Source: Deltaproteobacteria bacterium | GTDB lineage: Bacteria > Desulfobacterota > Binatia > HRBIN30 > JACQVA1 | DNA: 64,000 bases | Direction of reading: 5' to 3' | Assembly (NCBI GenBank): GCA_016178705.1 | Contig: JACOST010000021.1 | Coordinates: 49,199 to 113,198, forward strand | In this document: positions 34,377 through 42,709 of the stretch, in pieces | How positions within the stretch are numbered: the stretch's first letter is position 1 | Layout: each line of letters opens with the position of its first letter | Position numbers and translations under genes: made by a program | The notes under the pieces: generated by a model | Seen by the model: the letters and a program-made list of their open reading frames with translations, nothing else | What the model was told of the DNA's origin: nothing | Databases searched by the model: none

Positions 34377-35894
34377 CTAGCGCTGCAACCCAAACGCCCG
34401 GATCAAGTTGTAGACATGCGAGCGCGCCAGGTCGAGGCGACGTGCGGTTTCGACCACGTTCCAACCGGTGTCTTCGAGTGTCTCTCGTAGCAGGCGCTCG
34501 TGAAAGCGGCGGGTCGTCTCTTGGAACGTGAGCGGTGCACTCGTGGTGGGCTCAGCGGCGGCTTCGGGGAACACATGCGCTCGCTCGACCTGCGCTGCGC
34601 CGGCACCGGCAGCGCGAATCACTGCCGCCTCCATCGCGTGCGCCAGTTGCCGCACGTGCCCCGGCCATTCCGCCGACTGCGCGGCGCGAATCGCATTGCG
34701 CGACAGTTCGAGTCGCGGCAGCCCGTGGCGCTGACAGGCGGTCGCACAGAAGTACGCGGCCAGTTCCGGAATGTCGTCACGTCGCTCAGCCAGTGTCGGC
34801 ACCCGTACCGGCAGCACCTGCAAGCGATAGAACAGATCTTCGCGAAACCGCCGCTCGCTTACGGCGAGGCGGAGGTCTTGGTTGGTCGCCGCGATCACGC
34901 GCACGTCTGCTTGCAGCGGCTGCGCGGCGCCGAGGGGATAGTACTGCCGCGACTGCAACAGTTGCAGCAACTTGCCCTGCGCGCTGAGCGAGAGATCGCC
35001 GATCTCGTCGAGAAACAGCGTGCCGCGCTCGGCGGCGGCGACTTTGCCCTCGATGCGGCGCGTCGCCGTCGAGTGCGCGCCCGGCATGGCGCCGAACAGC
35101 TCGCTCTCGATCAGTGTGTCCGGTAATGCGGCGCAGTTCACTTCGACAAACGGCTGCGCCGCTCGCGGTCCGTTGTCGTGAATCACGCGGGCGAGTTGAC
35201 TCTTGCCAGTGCCCGACTCGCCGGTGAGCAATACGCTGACGTCGAGCGGCGCAACCAACGCGATTTGTTTGAGGGTCGCGGCCAATGCCAGGCTGCGGCC
35301 GATGACGCCGTCGAGCCGCAGGGCGGCGCGCAGCGGCTGCGTCGGGTCGGCGGTGGTCTGGCTCCGATGCTGGGCCAGCAGCCAATCCACTAGTGGCGCG
35401 AGGTGTTGCGCAAAGATCTCGGCGCGGGCCCGATCCTCGTCGGAGAACAACCCGGGCGTGGCGCGCCCTTGCAGATACAGCACGCCGCGCGGCGGATCGT
35501 CGCCGATAGGGGTGCACAGCACCGCTTCAATGCGGCCGAGGCGGACGCTGTCGCGTTCGCTGAAACGCGGATCGAGCAACGCCGACGGCGTTACGATGGT
35601 TTTTCCGGTCGCCAGCGCCTCGGCGATGATGCCGCGCGAAATGGCCGCGCGCACGGTGTCGATTTCATCGCTGGAGAGCCCATGCGCGATCCACCACTGC
35701 GGGTGATCGCCGTTCTCCTGATCGTGCAGCTCCAGATATCCCTGGCGCGCGTCGGCGACCTCGACGATTAAGCCGAGGGCTTCGGCAAGAAAAATCTGCA
35801 ACTCACTTTGGCGGCCGAGGTTCAGCAACCGGAGATAGAGGTCGCGCTCGCGCCGGAGCTTCGCGAGTTCCGCGTGGTGATCCGCGTCACTCAT
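34377..35894 (-). CDS. GAF-AAA+-Fis enhancer-binding-protein-like regulator (paralogue 2)
   Basis: A 505-aa paralogue of the regulator at 31334-32866 with the same domain order: GAF-like sensor, AAA+ (Walker A GESGTGKS, Walker B GTLFLDEIGDLS), Fis-like HTH (ETARRLDLARSHVYNLIRAFG). It carries the same substituted loop, GAHSTA (272-277), instead of GAFTGA. N-termini are nearly identical (ERDLYLRLLNLGRQ in both). The two genes flank the cyclase gene, so the pair probably arose by local duplication. The GAF domains differ enough to suggest different ligands. Confidence 0.9.
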   Translation of the reverse strand: MSDADHHAELAKLRRERDLYLRLLNLGRQSELQIFLAEALGLIVEVADARQGYLELHDQENGDHPQWWIAHGLSSDEIDTVRAAISRGIIAEALATGKTIVTPSALLDPRFSERDSVRLGRIEAVLCTPIGDDPPRGVLYLQGRATPGLFSDEDRARAEIFAQHLAPLVDWLLAQHRSQTTADPTQPLRAALRLDGVIGRSLALAATLKQIALVAPLDVSVLLTGESGTGKSQLARVIHDNGPRAAQPFVEVNCAALPDTLIESELFGAMPGAHSTATRRIEGKVAAAERGTLFLDEIGDLSLSAQGKLLQLLQSRQYYPLGAAQPLQADVRVIAATNQDLRLAVSERRFREDLFYRLQVLPVRVPTLAERRDDIPELAAYFCATACQRHGLPRLELSRNAIRAAQSAEWPGHVRQLAHAMEAAVIRAAGAGAAQVERAHVFPEAAAEPTTSAPLTFQETTRRFHERLLRETLEDTGWNVVETARRLDLARSHVYNLIRAFGLQR

Positions 35895-35905
35895 GGCGAC
35901 AGGCT

Positions 35906-35956
35906 TCTAGACCATCGGGCGACGCAGAACAACCAAATCTATTGCCGCGCCTTCTT
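35906..35956 (-). promoter_or_regulatory. Shared upstream motifs of regulator paralogue 2
   Basis: On the minus strand AAGAAGGCGCGGC (35956-35944) and ATGGTCTAGA (35915-35906) precede ATG 35894 by 12 bases. They match the motifs before paralogue 1 with one substitution and a 10-base longer spacing. The 282-base gap to the divergent HTH gene at 36177 shows no other feature I can name. Confidence 0.5.
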
Positions 35957-36176
35957 TGCAAGATGGCGTGAGCGAGATGCAATTGTCCATTCAGTTAGAC
36001 GAGACCCAGACGCGCTGTCCACGCGGCTGGACATGCGTAGCGTTGGTCATCGTGAAGCGCGACTGCGGACGCAGCCGCGCAGTCTGGCGCACGCGTTGCT
36101 CCACAGCTGAACTGAAAGGTTGCTGCCAACGGGTTGCCGGTTTTGTGTCGCGCCGGGCCTGAATGAAGGTGAGCGT

Positions 36177-36671
36177 ATGTCCAATGAACTCGAACAGCCG
36201 TCGTCTGTCCTTGCCGCCGATCGTACCTTCGTTGTGCGCTTGGGTGCGACGGCCGCGAACCGCCTGAGCGGGCGGGTCGAACACGTGTGGTCAGGGCGGG
36301 CCATAGAATTCGACTCGCCGGAGTCACTCCTGAGTTTCATTTTGGGATCGACGCGCCGGCCGAACGGGAATGCGGTGACTGAAACACGGAGCGCTGACGT
36401 CACAGCCAGCGCAATGGGATTGGTGTTGGCGACGGTCGGCTTGCCACCGCCGCTCAAGGTTACCCCGGCGCGGTTGCAGGAACGTTTCGGGTTGACGGTG
36501 ACGGAGGCGATGCTCGCCAGCCATCTCGTGGCTGGCAGTTCGCTTGAGAAGGCGGCGGAGCGACTCGGCATCCGCCGCACCGTCGCACGGTCACACCTGC
36601 GACAGATCTTCGTGAAGACCGGAACCAACCGCCAAACCGCGTTGGTGCAACGGCTGTTGGTGGAGTTGTGA
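36177..36671 (+). CDS. LuxR-type HTH regulator, small
   Basis: A 164-aa protein. The C-terminal 60 residues form a LuxR/GerE helix-turn-helix (ERFGLTVTEAMLASHLVAGS, LEKAAERLGI, RSHLRQIFVKTGTNRQTALVQRLL). The N-terminal 90 residues are small and uncharacterised, without a receiver Asp pattern or autoinducer domain. ATG 36177 has AAGGTGAG upstream; a longer in-frame start at 36120 exists. It is divergent from paralogue 2 and lies 54 bases before the exported Cys-rich gene, which it may regulate. Confidence 0.8.
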   Translation: MSNELEQPSSVLAADRTFVVRLGATAANRLSGRVEHVWSGRAIEFDSPESLLSFILGSTRRPNGNAVTETRSADVTASAMGLVLATVGLPPPLKVTPARLQERFGLTVTEAMLASHLVAGSSLEKAAERLGIRRTVARSHLRQIFVKTGTNRQTALVQRLLVEL

Positions 36672-36725
36672 ATGTTCTGTGCTGGGAAGCGAGAAATGCT
36701 GACAGACCTGAAAGGAGGAGAACTC

Positions 36726-37559
36726 ATGAAAGGAGAAGAGGCCATGAATACACGCTTGATGAGTGAAGGTTCAGGGGGGCGCAGCAGATGGTGCCGTGCC
36801 TTTGTTTTGGTCGCGCTGGTTGCGGCCATCGGAGGTGCCGCTGTCGCGAACGCGAAAACAGCGCTGATTGACGCCGACACTGTCTCTGGCTCACCGAGCC
36901 AGGAGGAGCAGGCCGCAACCGCGCAAGGCTATACGGTCACAGTGGTCAGCGGTGCGATCTGGTCAGGGATGACGCAGTCCCAGTTTGGAGCGTACGACTT
37001 GCTGATCATCGGCGACGCGACCTGTAGCGGCGCCTCACAGACGGCCGCGTCGAACGCGGCGACGTGGGCACCGGTGGTGATGGGGACGGCCGGCGGTCGG
37101 ACGCAGGCCGGCAACCGCGTTCTGATTGGCACCGACCCCGTGTATCACGACAGTGGCTACCTTAGCTCGCGGGCGACGATCATCCGCGACGCCATCAAGT
37201 TCGCCGGCAAGCAGCCGGGGAAGACAGGCCTCTACTTCGACGCCTCGTGCAGTGGTGGCGGCGGCAACGTGGTGAGCGCCCTCACCTTGCTCTCGATCGG
37301 ATCGGGATCGTGGACGAATGACGATGGCCCGCCATGCGGCGGCAACGTTTCGTTGATCGCCTCGGAGCCGTCGTTCGGTGCTCCCGATCCTCTGACCACC
37401 GCATCCTTGCAGAGCTGGAGCTGCTCGGTCCACGAGTCATGGCCAACCTTCCCGACCGACTGGAGCGCGCTGGCGGTCGCGACGGACACAGCGAGTCACC
37501 CGACCTGTGGCGTCGATCCCGACACGCTATTGAGTGCCTGCGGTGAGGCTACATCCTGA
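36726..37559 (+). CDS. Exported Cys-rich protein, N-terminal part (frameshifted)
   Basis: A 277-aa frame with a signal peptide (RAFVLVALVAAIGGAAVANA) and a perfect AAAGGAGG ribosome site before ATG 36726; a second ATG at 36744 has its own site. The body resembles a secreted domain (GYTVTVVSGAIWSGMTQSQF, YDLLIIGDATCSG, GNRVLIGTDPVYHDSGYL). It stops after ACGEATS. Inserting one base near 37548 would give ACGEAYILIAGSSIVVTSSS and run straight into the next frame. So this and the following feature are very probably one gene of about 865 residues, split by a single-base deletion. Confidence 0.75.
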   Translation: MKGEEAMNTRLMSEGSGGRSRWCRAFVLVALVAAIGGAAVANAKTALIDADTVSGSPSQEEQAATAQGYTVTVVSGAIWSGMTQSQFGAYDLLIIGDATCSGASQTAASNAATWAPVVMGTAGGRTQAGNRVLIGTDPVYHDSGYLSSRATIIRDAIKFAGKQPGKTGLYFDASCSGGGGNVVSALTLLSIGSGSWTNDDGPPCGGNVSLIASEPSFGAPDPLTTASLQSWSCSVHESWPTFPTDWSALAVATDTASHPTCGVDPDTLLSACGEATS

Positions 37560-37600
37560 TCGCCGGATCGTCGATCGTCGTTACCTCGAGCAGCATCAGT

Positions 37601-39322
37601 GTGGCGCCGGGGGACGACAGCAATCCGGCCGGCACCAGCCACACGATCACAGCCAACGTCACAAGCGGCGGCTTGCCCCTCCCCGGTCAGCGGGTCACGT
37701 TCACGGTCACCGGACAGAACTCCGGCGCGGTTGGCGTGTGCTTGCCGGCTGATTGCATGAGCGACGCCAACGGTGATGTGACGTTCACGTACACTGACAC
37801 AAACGGGGCGGGTGACGACACGATCAAGGCGAGTTTCACCGACAGCAACAACTCGCTTCAGTCGGCGACTGCGCAGAAACACTGGCTGGCGGCCTGCGGC
37901 GACGGCACCGTCGACCCCAGTGAGCAGTGCGACGATGGGAACACTGTCGATGGCGACGGATGCAGCGCCACCTGTCAGATCGAGACATGCTACCGCTGCA
38001 CTGGGGCACCATCCGCCTGTACCCCGAACGACGGCGCCGCGTGCGACGACGGGTTGTTCTGCAACGGCGCCGACACCTGTAGCGGCGGCAGTTGTAGCGT
38101 GCACGGGGTCGATCCGTGTGCGGCGGGCGCTGAGTGCAACAACGTCTGCGACGAAGCTCACGACTCCTGCCACGTGATGGCGGGAACCGCGTGTACGGAC
38201 GATGGCAATGTTTGTACCGACGATCAGTGTGACGGTGCGGGCGCGTGCGGACACGCGGCGAATACCGCGTCGTGCGACGACGGTGTGTTCTGCAACGGCG
38301 CCGATACCTGCAGCGGCGGCGCATGCACTGTCCACGCCGGCGATCCGTGCGCGGCCGGCGCGGAATGCAACAACGCCTGCAACGAGTCCGCGGGTAACTG
38401 CCACGTCGCCGCCAACACGGCGTGCACCAACGATGGCAATCCCTGCTCGCGCGATGTCTGTGATGGTGGGGGCGCGTGCGCACACCCCGCAGGTAACGCC
38501 GGAGCGACATGCCGTACGGCGGCCGCGGAATGCGACGCGGCCGAAGTTTGTGACGGCACTCACACGGCTTGCCCGGCCGATGCCGCGAAGCCGAACGGTA
38601 CCGCGTGTGCCGGGACCAATCACAATACCTGCTTGAATGCCTGCCAGGCCGGGAGCTGCGTGCCGGATTTCCGTACCGCGTGTTGCGGTAACGGAGTGCT
38701 CGAAGCCGGCGAGCAGTGTGAAGACGGCAACCAAGTGGCCGGCGATGGCTGCCGAGCGAACTGCACGTACGAGTTAATCCCCGGTGATGGCAACGGTGTC
38801 CGCTCGCGTGATTCGCATGCGTGTCTGGTGGAGTGGTCCGTGGTCAATCCCAACAATCAGCCGGCCACCGACCTGCGCGGCCGCCCGCACTACACCCAGC
38901 GCTGCAAGAACAACGATCCGACCTGCGACTTCGATGGCAGCGCCACGGATGATACGTGTGAGTTCCACGTGGTGGCGTGCCTCAACAACGTCGATCCGCA
39001 ACTCGCCAGCTGTTCCCAGGCAGGGGTTGCCGATCCGGTCCGCGTTCTTTCGCCGTTGGCGCGCGATGCTGCCAACCATGCCAGCCTGGTGAACGCCCTG
39101 CAGTCGCTGCGCGACTCCACCGGGGCAACGTTCACGTTGCCGCTCAGCGAGGATGAAACCAACGTCTGCACCGCACCGTTCTCGATTCGCGTGCCCTTGC
39201 GACGCACCGGCCAGCACCGCGAAGCGGGCCGGGTGCGTCTGATCACGCGGGCGCGGTCGTCCCTGACGCTCTCTCAGACGTCCAAGGACTCGGACCTCAT
39301 CAACTTGATGTGCGAGCCGTAG
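37601..39322 (+). CDS. Exported Cys-rich protein, C-terminal part with DUF4215-like repeats
   Basis: A 573-aa frame, true coding probably starting near 37549 as continuation of the previous feature. It begins with an Ig-like domain (SHTITANVTSGGLPLPGQRV, then SDANGDVTFTYTDT). Cysteine-rich modules follow, including two Myxococcus-type disulphide repeats (CGDGTVDPSEQCDDGN and CGNGVLEAGEQCEDGN). Between them are two tandem copies of a module with CDDG[LV]FCNGADTCSGG and DPCAAGAECNN. The last 180 residues are a non-repetitive domain. Such proteins are usually surface-exposed or secreted. A strong terminator follows at 39348. Confidence 0.78.
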   Translation: MAPGDDSNPAGTSHTITANVTSGGLPLPGQRVTFTVTGQNSGAVGVCLPADCMSDANGDVTFTYTDTNGAGDDTIKASFTDSNNSLQSATAQKHWLAACGDGTVDPSEQCDDGNTVDGDGCSATCQIETCYRCTGAPSACTPNDGAACDDGLFCNGADTCSGGSCSVHGVDPCAAGAECNNVCDEAHDSCHVMAGTACTDDGNVCTDDQCDGAGACGHAANTASCDDGVFCNGADTCSGGACTVHAGDPCAAGAECNNACNESAGNCHVAANTACTNDGNPCSRDVCDGGGACAHPAGNAGATCRTAAAECDAAEVCDGTHTACPADAAKPNGTACAGTNHNTCLNACQAGSCVPDFRTACCGNGVLEAGEQCEDGNQVAGDGCRANCTYELIPGDGNGVRSRDSHACLVEWSVVNPNNQPATDLRGRPHYTQRCKNNDPTCDFDGSATDDTCEFHVVACLNNVDPQLASCSQAGVADPVRVLSPLARDAANHASLVNALQSLRDSTGATFTLPLSEDETNVCTAPFSIRVPLRRTGQHREAGRVRLITRARSSLTLSQTSKDSDLINLMCEP

Positions 39323-39347
39323 TCGTCCTCAACGGCAACACCCGTAC

Positions 39348-39390
39348 CGGCGGCCTCCGCGCGTAACTCGCGGAGGCCGCCGTCTTCTTG
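39348..39390 (+). terminator. Strong rho-independent terminator
   Basis: CGGCGGCCTCCGCG (39348-39361) pairs perfectly with CGCGGAGGCCGCCG (39369-39382) across a 7-base loop, followed by TCTTCTTG. It lies 26 bases after the stop of the Cys-rich gene and should end its transcript. Confidence 0.85.
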
Positions 39391-39590
39391 TGCGAACCGG
39401 CCAAGCGTCCGTCGTTGATCAGATCCAGCCTCGCGATATGCTCCCAACCCGTCTGTCCACCGGAATGGACACTCGCCCGCCCCGCCGTCCGTCGCAGTGG
39501 ACACGTATCGAGAGCCCCGCTTCGTGCCGCGCCAAGGTGCGTTGCCGACGCGATGTGGCGTAGCCGTTGCTCTCCTTACTCGACGGAATC

Positions 39591-39779
39591 ATGAGCACCG
39601 CGAAGAACCGCGACCGCGTCGCGACGAGACCGCAATTAGACCAAGCGTCTCGGCAGACGGATGAACCAGCGCGTGCCGACTCGCCGCGCTATGCGGCCCG
39701 CCTAGCGCGCCTTCAACGCGTGCTGACGGCCGCCGCCGCGTTGCTCGAAAGCGGCGACGACGAAGAGACGCCCACCTGA
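39591..39779 (+). CDS. Possible small hypothetical protein
   Basis: A 62-aa frame beginning MSTAKNRDRVATRPQLDQAS with a helical, Ala/Leu-rich second half (AARLARLQRVLTAAAALLES) and an acidic end. There is no clear ribosome site and no recognised family. The region 39391-39854 otherwise shows no gene. It could be a chance frame; I list it because the helical C-terminal half looks protein-like. Confidence 0.3.
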   Translation: MSTAKNRDRVATRPQLDQASRQTDEPARADSPRYAARLARLQRVLTAAAALLESGDDEETPT

Positions 39780-39854
39780 CGGCGTGCCTCGTTTAACTGG
39801 AAGCCACCGCCGGCGCAGCGCGACGCGCGCCGGAACGGGCATTTCGGAAATCGT

Positions 39855-41135
39855 TCAGTGGAGTTCGCGAAGTAACGCGGACAAACGTTCGACCATTGCC
39901 CGTACGTTGCGCTCCATGAAGTGTGTCAGCACGGCGGGACCGTCCCGCCGCGCGAGCGCTTCGGCGTCGGCGCGTTGCGATTCGATCTCGCCCTCGAACC
40001 GATCCCAGGCCGCGCGCACGCGCGGGCCGTAGGTTTCAAAGTCGCGCTCAACTAACGTGAGCAGTTCCTCAAACTGCCACCACGGCGAGTCGGCACTGGC
40101 GTGCTCGCCTCCGCGCGCCAGTTCGGCAGGCAAGTCACCATCAATGTAGTAGGGCAGAAACACGCTCACGCACGGTGATCCCAAACTGCCCCAGTAGACC
40201 AGCGGCTCCTCGTCGCGGCCGAGGCGCGCGATCATGCTGGCAGTGGTCGTGCCGACCGGATCGGCGTGCATGCACACCGAGTAGTAGCGCTCGTCGTCGA
40301 CCGCACGACCGGGACGATGTACCTGCCCGCTGTCGTAGTGATCGCGCAGGGCGGTGCGCAGCGATGCGGGCGTCAGCCGGCCGCGCCCGGCTTCGAGCAG
40401 TTGGCAGGTGCGGCTGTGGCGGCCACTCGAAATGAAATCGGGCGCCATGCTGGTGTCGCGGTATGCCGCGCCGAAGTCGAAGCACGTGTCGCTGGCCTCG
40501 CTCCACCAGCCCTGCGCGACGGCATGCTCGATCGACCCGGGCGACAGCGCGTCCCAATCGTCGCCGATGGTGAGATGATTCGACGCGCTGCCGACGGTCT
40601 CGATGCGACGCAGCGCCCACCGGCGGTCCGAGGTTTCGAGCACGTAAGCTTCGCGCTGGTCGGCGATCAGGAACGAATTGTGGTACGGCCAATCCTTGTC
40701 GACGTAACCCGAGCCGCCCTGGCCGTAACGTTCGACCAGCGCCGCGATCACTTCGGTCGCTTGAAAAGCCGATGTGCCGCGTTCGAGCCCGAGCCGCACC
40801 AGATCCATTCCGATCAGCCCGTGGCCGGATAGTCCGTCCTTCGTGAACACCGTGTGATTGCCGATGGCGACGCCGTGCTCGTTGAGGCCATGCTCGAAGC
40901 CCCACAACCAAAACGGCTGCGAGCCGATCAAGCGCGCCGTCTCACTCACCTGCTCGATCGCGATGTATTGGCAGCGCAGTTGCGCGCCGCGCGCGTGCTG
41001 CTGTCGCGGAACTTGGACGAGCCGCTGGCACTCCGCCGCCGGACGGTCGCTGTTCTTCGCGAACAGCACCGCGCCATCGGCGGTGGAGTTGGCCAACGCG
41101 ACCAGCGAATCGCAGGCGACGCGTGGGCGTGTCAT
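39855..41135 (-). CDS. Secernin-like C69/U34 Ntn-hydrolase
   Basis: A 426-aa protein of the peptidase C69 / secernin group. It begins MTRPRVACDSLVALANSTAD and continues GAVLFAKNSDRPAAECQRLV; Cys8 would be the N-terminal nucleophile after processing. Further family blocks are WGFEHGLNEHGVAIGNHTVF and SSGRHSRTCQLLEAG. Amide-bond hydrolysis is expected, substrate unknown. Its ATG (41135-41133) overlaps the stop of the upstream alpha/beta hydrolase gene by four bases, so the two are coupled. Confidence 0.85.
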   Translation of the reverse strand: MTRPRVACDSLVALANSTADGAVLFAKNSDRPAAECQRLVQVPRQQHARGAQLRCQYIAIEQVSETARLIGSQPFWLWGFEHGLNEHGVAIGNHTVFTKDGLSGHGLIGMDLVRLGLERGTSAFQATEVIAALVERYGQGGSGYVDKDWPYHNSFLIADQREAYVLETSDRRWALRRIETVGSASNHLTIGDDWDALSPGSIEHAVAQGWWSEASDTCFDFGAAYRDTSMAPDFISSGRHSRTCQLLEAGRGRLTPASLRTALRDHYDSGQVHRPGRAVDDERYYSVCMHADPVGTTTASMIARLGRDEEPLVYWGSLGSPCVSVFLPYYIDGDLPAELARGGEHASADSPWWQFEELLTLVERDFETYGPRVRAAWDRFEGEIESQRADAEALARRDGPAVLTHFMERNVRAMVERLSALLRELH

Positions 41136-41764
41136 GACCGCTCTCGCACGAAGCGCACAACCGTGTCGGCCACCGCGGCTTCGTGACCCGCGAAGAAATG
41201 ATCCGCGCCCGCGATCGGCATGAATGTCTTGGGCTCGGGCAACGTGGCGAAGCGGTCGTGCATCGCCGTCAAAGGACAGTACTGATCGCGATCGCCGAGA
41301 ATGAACAGTTTTCTACGGCTGCACGCGGTCAGAAAATCTAGGTCAAACATTGGCACCGGCGTCGCGATGGCAATCAAACGCGACACACCGGAGTGATCGT
41401 GTCCCGCGAGCAGTGCGACGATGGCGCCAAAGGAATAGCCGATCAGCGTGACGTCGGTGGTCGAGGCGCGGGTGCGCAATTGGTCGACCGCCGCGCGCGC
41501 ATCGTTCGCTTCGGCCTGCCCGCCGCCGTAGCGCCCTTCGCTGGCGCCGACGCCGCGGAAATTGAAGCGCAGCGTCGCGACACCGGCCGCTTGCAGCGCC
41601 TCCGCAACCGCGCTCACCACGTCGTTGTCCATCGTACCGCCGTACTGTGGATGTGGATGGCAGATGACCGCACCGTGCGTCGCGCTTTCGGGTACCCCGA
41701 GTCGACCTTCGAGTTGCAGACCGTCGGCGGTGAACTGGATCGCCTCTTCGAGTACGTGCGACAT
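41132..41764 (-). CDS. Alpha/beta hydrolase (dienelactone-hydrolase-like)
   Basis: A 210-aa alpha/beta hydrolase. Visible are the early CHPHPQYGGTMDND motif, FNFRGVGASEGRYGGGQAE, the nucleophile Ser in GYSFGAIVAL, an acid in LGDRDQYCP and the C-terminal His in GADHFFAGHE. The HPHPxxGG start is typical of short cytoplasmic hydrolases annotated as alpha/beta or KANL2-like hydrolases. It overlaps the downstream secernin-like gene (ATGA), implying coupled translation. Substrate unknown. Confidence 0.88.
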   Translation of the reverse strand: MSHVLEEAIQFTADGLQLEGRLGVPESATHGAVICHPHPQYGGTMDNDVVSAVAEALQAAGVATLRFNFRGVGASEGRYGGGQAEANDARAAVDQLRTRASTTDVTLIGYSFGAIVALLAGHDHSGVSRLIAIATPVPMFDLDFLTACSRRKLFILGDRDQYCPLTAMHDRFATLPEPKTFMPIAGADHFFAGHEAAVADTVVRFVRERS

Positions 41765-41868
41765 GCGCGCTCTATCGCACGCTGCGCGCCACGCGGCAAC
41801 GTTTGTCCGCCCGTTGACGGTGGCGGTTCACCACACTATCGTCCGCCGCATCGCGAAGGAGACAGGCC

Positions 41869-42660
41869 ATGGAAACTATTCTCTTCGACAAGACCGACGG
41901 CCTCGCCACCATCACCCTCAATCGTCCCGAGCGATTGAACGCATGGACTCCGGTGATGGGGGCCGAGCTGCTCGAGGCCTTTCGCGATGCCGACCGCGAT
42001 AAGAGCGTACGCGTCGTGCTGTTTACCGGCGCGGGACGCGCGTTCTGTTCCGGCGCCGACATGGATTTCTTCGCGGGGCAAATCAAGGCCGGTGGTGGCA
42101 CCACGGCCGGTGGTGGCGGCGGTCCTTCGCGCGTCGAGGAGTGGCCGATGCTGATGCAGCGGATGTCGAAGCCAACCATAGCAGCGATCAACGGCTACGC
42201 GCTCGGCGTCGGCTGCACGATGACGTTGCTGTGCGACATCCGCCTCGCCGCCGCCGAGGCGAAGCTCGGCTTTCTCTTTCCGCGCATGGGCGTGATGGCG
42301 GAACTGGGCTCGACGTTTCTGCTGCCGCGGCTGGTCGGGATTGGACGCGCCTGCGAGTTGATGTTCACCGGCAAGATGTACAGCGCCGACGAGTGCGCGC
42401 AGGCTGGCGTGGTCAACCGCGTCGTGCCTGGCGATCAACTGGTCGCGACGGCGACGGCCATGGCGCGCGAGATCATGCAATGCGCGCCGTTGTCGCTCAT
42501 GCTGACACGGCAGGCGCTCTATCAAGGGCTCACCGCCAGCTTCGAGGCGCAGGTGCGCAGCGAAGCCTTCGCCCTCGACCACCTCTACCGCACGCGTGAC
42601 CATGCCGAAGCGGTGGCGTCGTTCAAGGAAAAACGTCCGCCAAAATTCGAAGGCCGATAA
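41869..42660 (+). CDS. Crotonase-family protein, hydratase residues replaced
   Basis: A 263-aa crotonase-fold protein. The CoA-binding blocks AFCSGADMDFF and KPTIAAINGYALGVGC are clear. The two Glu residues used by enoyl-CoA hydratases are absent: the first position is Thr117 (GVGCTMTLL), the second Arg139 (FLFPRMG). A Glu is present at 145 in GVMAELGST, the place used by delta3-delta2-enoyl-CoA isomerases of the Eci1 type. I therefore favour an isomerase-like activity over a hydratase. AAGGAGACAGG precedes the ATG. It is followed by a short-word spacer and a sugar kinase gene. Confidence 0.85.
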   Translation: METILFDKTDGLATITLNRPERLNAWTPVMGAELLEAFRDADRDKSVRVVLFTGAGRAFCSGADMDFFAGQIKAGGGTTAGGGGGPSRVEEWPMLMQRMSKPTIAAINGYALGVGCTMTLLCDIRLAAAEAKLGFLFPRMGVMAELGSTFLLPRLVGIGRACELMFTGKMYSADECAQAGVVNRVVPGDQLVATATAMAREIMQCAPLSLMLTRQALYQGLTASFEAQVRSEAFALDHLYRTRDHAEAVASFKEKRPPKFEGR

Positions 42661-42666
42661 CTCTGT

Positions 42667-42709
42667 CTCCCACCATCCGCCATCAGCGATCTGCCATCAG
42701 CGATTTCCC
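42667..42709. repeat. CATCAGCGAT short-word repeat
   Basis: The gap between the crotonase and the GHMP kinase is made of words CCGCCATCAGCGAT and TGCCATCAGCGAT repeated in tandem. Similar text (CGCCATCAGCC) occurs in the linker of the CaiB fusion near 3400, though there it is translated. Confidence 0.5.

Noticed and set aside
38040..38500. Repetitive DNA at 38.0-38.5 kb as a repeat array or CRISPR
   Set aside because: The repeats are tandem Cys-rich protein modules in one reading frame with codon-level divergence, not direct DNA repeats with spacers.
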